Positions 54,698-64,000 of a stretch of 64,000 nt of DNA are shown one piece after another (the stretch's first letter is position 1; every line of letters starts with the position of its first letter). The position numbers were made by a program, and so were the translations under genes. The notes under the pieces were generated by a model. It had not been told where the DNA came from and ran no database searches. It saw only the letters and a program-made list of their open reading frames with translations. This stretch comes from Adiantum capillus-veneris (taxonomy: Eukaryota > Streptophyta > Polypodiopsida > Polypodiales > Pteridaceae), in NCBI GenBank assembly GCA_014529385.2, contig CM043970.1:41721279-41785278 (forward strand), read 5' to 3'.

Positions 54698-56434
54698 TTA
54701 AAAAAATTTGCACAATCCTCCAGGATCATAGGGAAAATACAACAATTTCCAATTATTAGAGCATAAACATACATTAACCCACAAATCTTTATACAAACCG
54801 CCTGGATTATATGGCATATATAGTAACTGACTGCAATCATAGCTAGCATGATAACCTCCTGGGTCATAAGGTAGTAGAAAATCATATTTTAGGTATATTG
54901 CATCTCCACAAACTTTCTCATAGCATAGCAACAAAAAGTCCTAAATTTCCATCATAGCAGAACCCAGAGGCAAAATGAATTCAATCACTATGGTTTCCAA
55001 AATATCAATCTGCATTTGTGAGTCATTGAATGCCATCACTTCATTTGATAACACAAATGCTGCATGGCTGCCTTCTCTGGTAGGCACAAACTCCTCTAGA
55101 GCCTCATCCAGAAGAAACATAAGCTCTTTATCATATGTTGCAGGATGTTCTTCACTACTCTTGTCATAAGGAACTTGAAATTCCTCTAGTGCATCATCAA
55201 GCAGATCCATAAGCTCCATATCTTCCTCCTTGGAAGAACCACCTAGTTTCTGAGTATTATCACAGGAAACCTCATCGGTTGTTTCATACATAGGCACAAA
55301 TTGTTCTGGCAGCTTCACACTCCCATTCAAATATCTTTCCACTTCAATAGCACAAGTCTCAGCATGCATTACAAAGATAGCATCAATTTCTTTTTCCATA
55401 ACATCATCATAGCAAACCCTGTAACCTGTAGCAGTCATAGGCTGATCATCATCCATCACCCCCTATGAATATGCATCTCCATAATCATAATCTTTGTCTT
55501 GGTTCACATCAAATACATATGGTTGAGCATCAAATACATCTACATCATCACTAGTGTCCTGAAATGAAGCCATAGACATAAAACCCTCTTGTATAGCATC
55601 ATCCAAAACAATTGATTTTGCATGTAATGCTGCATAAGCATTCTCTTCATGTTCTACACCCAAAGAGCACTCCAAATGGGCATCCACATCACATATTGAC
55701 TCTGAAAAACATGTTTCTTGATCACTGCTAGCAACTATGCTTGTATGCAAACCATGTACTGGCTCTGAGAAACCTACTTCCTCATTTGTGTCATTTTGAG
55801 AGGATATGATTGCATGCTTAGCATCCATAGAGTCATATCTGCTTTGGAATAAAGAAGACAATCCCAATCGAGCATAAACAATATCTACTATGAAATCATC
55901 ATCTGCATGCAATAATGTCTCATCTTCCAGAAGACATGCATCAATAACAGATTCTAACTTAGCTCGGATACAACATTGATCACCTGTATGATATGCTTTT
56001 TGTATTAAGAAAAATGGCTCCTCATCTTGTCTGCTTTCAACTTTTTGAAGGTCCAGGTCTTTATTCACTGAGATCCCCTGTAAAATTGCTTCTGCAAAAG
56101 CATCCCAATTATCTGCATATGTTATTGCAATAACTTGAACTTGCTCCTTAATATCGTCACACACAAGTTGTTCAAACTCTGCAATCATCTGAACTTCTGG
56201 CACTCTTTCACGCTTCCTTTCTTGCTCATAACACTCTAGGTAGCCCTTTGGATCATATTCACCATCAAACATTCGTCTTTCATCGCATACTGCATCCAAT
56301 GCTGCATTTAAAGCTTCTTCTATCTGCTTCTTTGTCTTCACGGCTTCTACCTCATGCAATGATCCTTGCATCACTTGCATCATCTTGCAAAAATCTGGAA
56401 CTCCTGATTTGCCACTTAATACCTCCCCCTTCAC
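54698..56434 (-). pseudogene. gag-like retrotransposon protein, two in-frame TAG stops
   Basis: One continuous frame of about 579 codons, interrupted only by TAG at 55463-55465 and 54941-54943. The N-terminal part resembles plant gypsy gag: FDGEYDPKGYLECYEQERKR, VPEVQMIAEFEQLV and NWDAFAEAIL, i.e. the F-x-G...YL...W..F pattern. The long middle is acidic without recognised domains. The C-terminal 75 codons hold three repeats of a PY(D/N)PGG motif. Codon 1 is uncertain. The function of the acidic extension is unknown. Confidence 0.55.
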
Positions 56435-56700
56435 TTAATCAGGCGGGCAACCATTTGGTGTGCCTTTGGGCCTCCATTGAACCTCATAGTGGGCGGCTTT
56501 TGTTTGGCTTGGGCGGGCATATGCCTTGTAAGGGCACCACATTCGCATGCACTTGTCGAACATAGCACATTGCCAAGCTTGACAACTTCCTTGAGTAGTC
56601 CTGCAGTCAATGCATTCCAAGAGACCACATTCCGAACACGAAGCTCTTCAAACACTTTTTGTACTTTATGAGACGTACACCACATTTGACTTACATGTAG
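56435..56700 (-). pseudogene. pentatricopeptide (PPR)-like fragment
   Basis: Minus strand: KVQKVFEELRVRNVVSWNAL then TAGLLKEVVKLGNV. KVFxELxVRNVVSWNALxAG is the hallmark join between two PPR motifs of plant PLS-type proteins. Only about one and a half motifs remain and they run into sequence before the gag-like frame. Captured gene scrap or decayed host gene. Confidence 0.55.
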
Positions 56701-56859
56701 AATATCATAGTACTGCTACTGGCAATATACCTTGCTATCAATGCACTGTAGGAGATAACATTTCAGACAAGATTCTCATCGAGCACTTACTTTGTTGCAT
56801 TTCAAAATCTGAACGAGAGCCAAAATCTCCGGACTGTCACGGATCCGACCCTCGGTGAA

Positions 56860-57230
56860 CCTTTAACGGCCAATAACTTGGCAACCGGAACTCCGACTGC
56901 TGATCTGAAAAGACCGACACGCTCCACAAAGTGAGCACTTCAGGCCCGTGCATTCATTCCATTTTTGTCACCTCAGCTGCAGTTGCCCAATCTAGTACGG
57001 ATCTGCAATCGACTTAAACTTCAAAGTGCCATAACTTCTTCATCGTGGCTCCAATGGACGAGCCGTAAAGACAGGCCGGTAGAGAACTTTAAGCACTGCA
57101 GTCCTAGATCATAATATCCCATCTGTTCACTCCAAGAATAATCATTTTTGGCATCATTAAGGCATCTCTTGGCTCTTTTAAGCCGCATCTGGCATACATT
57201 AATCATTAAAATTGGCCTGTTATCAAGCTG
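56860..57230 (-). repeat. possible gypsy 5' LTR remnant
   Basis: Carries the motif set seen in the LTRs at 1.8-2.5 kb (ggccaataacttg, gccataacttcttcatc, ctccaatggacgagccgt, acaggc). Right of the gag-like frame it sits where a 5' LTR is expected for a minus-strand element. Confidence 0.5.
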
Positions 57231-57359
57231 TGATCACTGCCCAATAAATGTAGGCTTCAAAGAATCTTAGCTTGCATTTCTCTGCTCTTTTTCTCATCAT
57301 GGCAACGGAGCTGCACGACAACGTACATAGTGTGAAATAAAAACATTCACCTCCCTTTT

Positions 57360-57645
57360 GACACTTCTCGATGCATGGAAAGAAAAGAAATAATGTACAT
57401 ATTGTGATATATGCTAAAGTGACAACTGTTGTCGCTATCATGTACATACCTATCCGGGTAATTTTGGCTCTTGATGTGGCATCTTTGCATACTTTTCTAC
57501 TTGACACTTCTCTATGCATGAATAGAAAATCAATAATGTACATATTGTGATATATGCTAAAGCGACAACTGCGGTCGCTATCATGTACAGACCTATCCGA
57601 GGAATTGTTTCTCTAGATGTGGCATCTTTGCATACTTTTCTACTT
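57360..57645. repeat. 143-bp tandem duplication
   Basis: Units 57360-57502 and 57503-57645 share gacacttct, atgtacatattgtgatatat, gctatcatgtaca and gatgtggcatctttgcatac in register, differing at about 15 positions. Confidence 0.9.
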
Positions 57646-58045
57646 GAGAATATGCTTAATTTGGTTTGACAATATACATACTCCAATTATTTCATGGTGG
57701 CACACTCATCTCGCCTATAAAGTCGGATTGCGTGTAAAAACTGTAAAAAATAGCAGCTAATCGACATCGTTGCACAATTGCATGGAAAGTGACCCTAAAT
57801 GGTATATTGATGAAAAATGATTCATGTCTATGATTTTTGTGCTTATGATAGTGATCCCAAAAATTTAAGTGAAACTGAACGTGATTTGGTGATCCTCTCA
57901 TCATAATCTCAACTACAAAAATAGGCAAATTCCAAGCACGATAGGAAAGATGGTTTGTGACTTTGTCGTCACAAACACTCTTAGATTTTCAGTCAACCTT
58001 AGAAAGAGGGTTGGTGATTTTACATAAACGTTTTTTCTTAAATTT
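57646..58045. other. unassigned sequence
   Basis: No recognisable coding or repeat structure. Confidence 0.35.
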
Positions 58046-58048
58046 TTT

Positions 58049-58390
58049 GTGACTCTCACCACGAACTCTCACAGCCAGACATCCTGCACCTTCCTAGCTA
58101 GACCGCATACATTCCGACTAGGTGATGCTTTTGCTAAGATCAAAGAAGCTATCTTGATTGCACAATCCAAGCACAAGGCTAGTGCTAACAAGCATAGAAC
58201 AAATCTTCAGTTCAAAGAGAATGATAAAAATTCCCATAGCTCTCTTAAGGCACACTATGTGAAAAAGTTGGCATGGAGAACTTACAAGTCCTTAAAAGTA
58301 CTATGCAAAATTAGCACTCATGTATTATGGACCATTTCATATTCTACTATCAATCCCAAATTTGTGCATTTTTCCATATTTTCCTAAATA
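58049..58390 (+). pseudogene. gypsy integrase C-terminal fragment
   Basis: AFAKIKEAILIAQSKHKASA, then NKHRTNLQFKENDK, then a frameshift to YYGPFHILLSI-type sequence (the W/Y-x-GPF-x-I-L motif). This is the segment between the integrase core and chromodomain in chromovirus-like gypsy elements. Confidence 0.75.
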
Positions 58391-58866
58391 TATGTTTTTA
58401 GGAAAAATTAGTAAGTGTGAGTTTGCATGCAAAGGGAGGAAAAGATTATTAAAAGGGATAGGATCATTTTTTGTGATCTCTCTTAGACTTTTGCCTTTCC
58501 CATGAGATTCAAAGCTCCTCGGGGTCTCTCATCTTTACAAGCCTAAGCCTCATTCTCCATAGCTATCTCTCTCCCCCTTGTGCCCAAGTCCATACATAGC
58601 TCACCCTCAAGACGAAGCTCTTCTCTCTCCCGTTCTACCTCAAGATTTCATCACCATAAAGATAATTAATCTCTTAATTTCTCATGATCAAGGGCATATC
58701 TCATGCTCTCAATCAAGTTCACTTAGCCAATAATCTCTTTATCTTTCTCATGCTCAAGGAGTATAATACTCTCTCTCATAAAGCCTCAAGCTCGATAAGC
58801 TCCCTCATAATCGCCACTAGAAGCATAAATTGTAGGACACAAGCGGAAGGATTAATCTATTGACAA
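58391..58866. other. unassigned sequence, possibly LTR-derived
   Basis: CT-rich, non-coding; follows the integrase fragment, so it may be the LTR of that element. Confidence 0.3.
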
Positions 58867-58867
58867 A

Positions 58868-59480
<613 letters not shown>

Positions 59481-59759
59481 CAGTTATTTGTGTTTTGAAT
59501 TATTTTCTTGCTGCATCATCTTCTTGGTGATACATACCAGATGGAATAGAATCTTCAGATTGAGATCTTGCTCTTTTAGAGTCATCCAAGCCTTGGGTCC
59601 TTTGTTGCCAGTGGAATTATTCTCTAGTAAGGCTTTGAGCCTTGAATCCAAACCTCCTCTGGCACTTTGCATGTGTATCAGCATGTCCTCAATGAAGTTT
59701 CTCAACAACCTTCTGTGCTTCTAGAAAGGAAGTCTTCTCCACAACATATTTTTCCTAGC

Positions 59760-60980
59760 TTATGGAAAATCTTGAACTCAACTCCATTAGAAACATCATC
59801 CACCTAATTAGCCTTCCTTGTATAATAGCCTTGTTTATAAAAAACAAAAGAGCTTGACGGTCTACATAGAAGTGAAATAGATTTTCTAGAAGATAATGTT
59901 TGAATTTGGTAGCATTGAATACCATCCCATTGCTTTTATTACATTAGTCGAGTACCCCTGTCTAGCTGTATTGAACGTGCGCGACTAGTGAAGTACACCA
60001 GGTAGTCTTATCTTCCCATAAAGCTGGGCCAGTATGGCTCCCATAGCCATGCAAAAAGAATCTACATGTACATGGAAAATAACATCCTAGTTAGGATGGC
60101 AAAGTACTGGATTCCTACCGATCACATTTTTTGAGCATTGAAAACTTTATTCACATTTTTCAGTCTAGATGAATTTATTCCCTTCTTGGTTAGTTCATAT
60201 AAAGGTAATGCCTTGGCTGAAAACATATGAACAAACCTCCTATAGAAGTTTATGTATCCCCCAACAAACTAATTTCAGACACTGTGGTTGGTGCTCTAGT
60301 GTGCTGAATGCACTTGATCGTATCATTTTCCATTTCCATCACATTCATAGACACTATATGTCCCAAAAGTTGTCCCTTCTAGACCATGAATATTGACTTC
60401 AAAGGGTTTAGATTGATTCTTTTCTCTTGCACCTTTCAAACACCATTTCCAAAAACAATAAATGCATCTCTTCAATGAAGAACATTGAAGTCATCCACAA
60501 AGATGGCCAAAAACTTAAGCAAAAATTCACACAAAATTTCCATCATACATTGCTAAAAAGTTTTTGGAGCATTGCATACCCCAAATGGAATCACTTGATA
60601 CATGAATGCTTCCAATTCAATGATAAATGTAGTTTTTCCCATATTCTCAGGTGCAATCCTTAGTTGATTGTAGCCACTATAGCCATCCATAAAGCTATAC
60701 ATTTCATGGCCTGCAATCTCATCTAGCATATGTATGAATGGTAATGGAAAAGGATCCTTAATGGTCTAGGAATTAAATTTATTATAGTCCACACATACTC
60801 TCAATTTCTTGTTCTTCTTAGGGACTAACACTATATGAGAAAACCAACCACTACTTGCTACCTCTGTGAAGAACCCTGCTTTGACTCAAGATTTTCAATC
60901 TCCTCCTTAAACCTCTTTGCATAGTTAGGGATCATTTTGTACCTTTGCAACCTGATTGATCTGGATCTATGCCTTTTAGG
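59760..60980 (-). pseudogene. gypsy reverse transcriptase and RNase H remnant
   Basis: RT: KTTFIIELEAFMYQVIPFGV with CNAPKTF, active site FLAIFVDDFNVFFI (Asp-Asp kept), GQLLGHIVS and a following APTTVSE segment. RNase H: FHVHVDSFCMAMGAILAQ and SRTFNTARQGYST. Frames change several times. Confidence 0.82.
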
Positions 60981-61499
60981 TCATTATGTTCCCAATGGAA
61001 TACATCCTTGTATTATTTCTAGAACAGTGACTTTGCCTTTTCTTTGATCTATGGATTTAGTTGCTTATTGACCTTAATCATTCTAGGATTGTCTTATGAG
61101 CGGAGATTCCACTTCTCGAGCTCTTGATCATCTCAGAGTAACCAATTTGAGCCTCCTCCCTTTCACCTGGTCACTCACTCTACTTCCTTCTCAGTTTGAA
61201 TGCCAACAGAATAATCATTAAAAAGATTGATTATTTCCAGAACATCATTCTAAATATTTGGTGTGTTGGTGCTATTGGATATCCTTCATTAGTGTTTTTT
61301 TAATTGGTCTCCCTTTCTGATCTAAAATAAAAAATTATATGATGCTTGTCGTTTTGTCAAATGCCCATCTAGCTTAACTAGTTGTTCTCCCAAGTTCAGT
61401 TTAGTAAACTGCTCTGGATATTGTTACCTTTGCCTTTCACCTTATTGTTTATCCATAAGTACAACACTCATATCAATCTCTGTTAAAGGGAAAATATTA

Positions 61500-61960
61500 A
61501 TTGAAGCAAGAATTACTTCAATCTTCTTCGTGCCATACTTCTTACACAATTCCTCAAGCCTTAGAGCCTTCTTCCAGATTTTGGTATCATTGGTTTTGAT
61601 CTAAATTCTTTTGCTAGAGCCTTGAATGGTCAAAGTATGATTTTCATAATCATGGATGGCTCCAATAGTTCTGAGCCAAGTTCTTTCTAACAACATTCCA
61701 TAATCTCCTTGCACATCTAATACCAAAAAAACTAGTTTTGAACTTCTCCCTTACTACTATGATTTGCATGTTCTCAATGAGTCCAGCAACTTGGACTACT
61801 CTAAGGTCAGCCATCCTTACTCTGAATGTGAATGGGTTCATCTCAGTTATCCCCAACTTCTACCTCAAATGCTCACCAATAATTTTTACTCCAGCTCCCT
61901 CATCCAGGATTACTCTAGACAATGGCTCCCATCACTTCCTAAGTTTGTGGTGTATCTGAA
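61500..61960 (-). pseudogene. gypsy aspartic protease remnant
   Basis: Minus strand: RVILDEGAGVKIIGEHL, where LDEGA fits the L-D-x-G-A active site, then GITEMNPFTFRVRMADLRVV and the frame RTWLRTIGAIHDYENHTL further on. Broken by stops and frameshifts. Confidence 0.65.
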
Positions 61961-62091
61961 TCACTGGAACCTCGTCATCCCAAATGGATTCCAAGTCCAC
62001 TACTCTGGCTTCATCTTCAACTTTTCTCTTTTGTTTGATGAAGTTTGTAGCTGATGCTAATTTTTGTCTAATAACATCTAGAACTTAATTT

Positions 62092-63437
62092 CTAACTTAT
62101 GTATCCTTTCACAGTCTTTGATATAAATATTGTCTTGCTCATTACCAAAACTATTGTCTGAACTCGAAAAGAATTTTCTTTTAATTCTTCAGAGTTCCAT
62201 TGTGATTCTTGGATGGTCATTGGTTGAACTTGAGATGAGCTCTTTGATTGTCCCTCTTTCAATTCAATTAACCCAGCTTCAATCAAGTCTGTCTTGACTT
62301 GTTGTACCTCATTGGCCAGGCTTTGCGTTGTGGCTGTCATGGAATTGTCTAGTCCAGATACTACCTTCTCCTTCTAGACCTCTAAAGAATAGGGTGGTAG
62401 TAATTTAATTGTTTGGACTCTTGAACACTCCCGTTGTTCTGGTAGCTTCTTAGCGAGGTTTTTAGTGATTTTTGCTACAAGATCCCTTTGCTTCTGCCAT
62501 TCACCAACTACCTTCTCATTGCCCTTAGCCTTCCAGACTGCTCTTTGCTGCTCTCATTTCTTGGTCTCAGCAATCTGTTTGCTCTCCTCCTTGTTTGGAA
62601 TTTCTTCAATGACTACCCCTTCTACCTCTTATTACCACCGTGATTGGTACTGGTTTAGGTGTCTTTTGGTCAATATTTTTTTGGCTTTGAGCCTTTTGGG
62701 AACTAGGCAGCAGAGTGGCCATACTTGCGACAACCATAAAATTTTAGATTTTGTGTTTTATAATTTCCCTGTCCTCTATCCCTACTAGTGCCTCCATGAT
62801 ATCTCCATGTGTCAGCACCAGTACTTGTGCTAGCTTTATTATTCTTGGACCCACTGGTCACATCTACCTTGGGTGCTTCAGGGTTGGTTAGTGCGATCAT
62901 TGATAAGTCCTTACCTTTCTTGAAGTAACGAATTCATATTCCACCATTATTCCATACGTGACCATAGACTTTGCAGTAAGTGCATTGAAACATTCATCAA
63001 TCCTATGATCCTTGGATCTGCACTTTGAGCATGACATTTTTGTCTTCTTGATTGAAGATCTTGTTTTTGCAATTTCAACAATTTGGTTGGACATTTCCTT
63101 TAGTATTTTTGTCCATGACCCTTTCTTATTTTCCTTCCCATTATTGTCTGATTCCCTTTCATATGAGGTCAAACTCGAATCCTCTTCAATAGGAGACTTG
63201 GTCTGAGTGGATTTCCGTTCCTTATGTCCCGTTTCTTTCTTTTCTTGCTGCTCTAATCTCATATCTCTTTGCACCAAATTGGTGAATTTCATTGATGGTG
63301 CTAGTACCGTTTTCTCTCTCAATTTCTTCCTTCTGAAGCTGTTCAAGAAACCAGGCTCTCATTATTTTCTCAAAAGGGGGCTCTTGTAAATGTCTGTTTA
63401 ATTCTTTAATTTTTTTGGCATAGCTTCTAGCATACAT
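62092..63437 (-). pseudogene. gypsy gag remnant with zinc knuckles
   Basis: 63437-63222: YAKKIKELNRHLQEPPFEKI. 63346-62897: a Lys/Glu-rich stretch with CSKCRSKDHRIDEC, an exact C-x2-C-x4-H-x4-C knuckle. 62900-62703: basic, ending in a degenerate second knuckle (FYGCRKYGHSAA). 62340-62092: VQQVKTDLIEAGLIELKEG. Gag packages the RNA. Two knuckles in one gag would be unusual, so one may come from a rearranged copy. Confidence 0.65.
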
Positions 63438-63725
63438 CTTTCCTTGTTTGTATTATGGAATGGATTCTGAGAAGGTGGACATTAACATTTATGGTCATGC
63501 GTGTGTCATGTAGCAATACTTTTTGCTCTCTCAATTTCTTCCTTCTGAAGCCATTCAAGAAACCAAGCTCTCATTCTTTTCACAAAAGGGGGCTTTTGTA
63601 ACTGTCTGGTTAATTCTTTAAATTTTTTGGCATAGATTTTGACACAAATCTTTCCTTGTTTTTGTTATGGAATGGATTTGAGAAGGTGGTCACTAACATT
63701 TATGGTCATGCGTGCGTGATGTAGC
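63308..63725. repeat. about 210-bp tandem duplication at the gag end
   Basis: tctctcaatttcttccttct starts near 63312 and near 63530; the units stay in register to tggtcatgcgtg and atgtagcaa, with scattered differences. Confidence 0.88.
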
Positions 63726-63952
63726 AAGTCAAGGTAGCTCAGTCATGGGCAAGTGGATGACATCAGATAGTAGGATATGGAATAATCCAATCAGACTTAG
63801 GGTTTTTAGTTAGTTCAATAAATTTCCTTTCTCCCCAAAGTGGAATGTAAATGGCCTTATATCTATGAGCTAACCCTTCTTCTGAATGAATATAAAGACA
63901 TGCCTAGAGGAAGCCATCTCACTCTAGGCATGGGGGGATGATTGTACCGAAT

Positions 63953-63953
<1 letters not shown>
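63726..63953. other. unassigned sequence, possibly LTR leader
   Basis: Non-coding. On the plus strand gaatataaagacatgcc and tctaggcatgggg recall a TATA box followed by a leader; this is weak. Confidence 0.3.

Positions 63954-64000
<47 letters not shown>
63954..64000. repeat. (CT)n microsatellite, running off the window
   Basis: At least 23 CT units to the last base. Confidence 0.97.

Larger units (their letters stand above)
59484..63520 (-). mobile_element. heavily decayed Ty3/gypsy element
   Basis: Minus-strand remnants from right to left in the order gag (63437-62700), protease (about 61950-61650), RT (about 60980-60330) and RNase H (about 60140-59850), in many frames with many stops. No integrase found. 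A different lineage from the Tat-like element. LTRs not identified. Confidence 0.78.

Overview
This is nuclear DNA of a land plant, made almost entirely of transposable elements and repeats; I see no intact single-copy host gene and no rRNA, tRNA, CRISPR or bacterial-type operon. The elements are plant types: a CACTA (En/Spm) transposon with TNP2 and TNPA-like genes, Ty1/copia and Ty3/gypsy LTR retrotransposons (one Tat-like with a second RNase H), a possible tRNA-derived SINE, MITE-like elements and very many long (GA/CT)n and (GT/CA)n tracts. The bulk of degenerate transposons and the HUH-nuclease element would suit a large seed-free plant genome such as a fern, but that is inference.

Layout. 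1-17829: a CACTA element, genes on the minus strand, its 5' terminus at 17829 and its 3' end beyond the window. It carries nested insertions: a gag-less Tat-like gypsy element inside the TNPA-like gene (about 999-8041), a 1226-bp TTAA-flanked element inside the TNP2 gene (10120-11345), copies of a SINE-like repeat (14.9-15.6 kb) and a rearranged copia remnant (about 16.0-17.56 kb). 17.8-19.75 kb: microsatellites and the diverged terminus of a second, related CACTA element.

19.75-48.0 kb: an array of about 300-bp units, each with a G/C-rich near-palindrome, broken into blocks by later insertions. The largest insertion (23924-32841) looks like an HUH-endonuclease (Rep-class) transposon: its minus-strand gene has an HLH (HUH) motif followed by a YxxK motif, and a small coiled-coil ORF lies downstream. 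A well-preserved copia element (24841-30101, 320-bp LTRs, 5-bp duplication CCTCC) sits inside it. Two shorter insertions in the same array (41782-43060 and 45752-46833) share both end sequences with it and look like non-autonomous relatives. Other insertions in the array are a plus-strand gypsy relic (35.2-40.9 kb), a 2.3-kb element with three 510-bp tandem repeats, and two MITE-like elements.

48.0-64.0 kb: mostly gypsy debris, including two 1.42-kb LTR-like sequences in inverted orientation around a pol fragment (48464-51972), a fragment related to the first gypsy element (52.0-53.9 kb), a 269-bp foldback insertion (54394-54662), a gag-like frame broken only by two TAG codons (54698-56434), a PPR-like coding scrap, and a decayed minus-strand gypsy element (about 59.5-63.5 kb).

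The genes do not form a pathway; each belongs to the life cycle of its own element, and nearly all are broken by stops, frameshifts or catalytic substitutions. Several stops are TAG or TGA where one C-to-T-type transition would explain them, as expected from deamination of methylated, silenced transposons.
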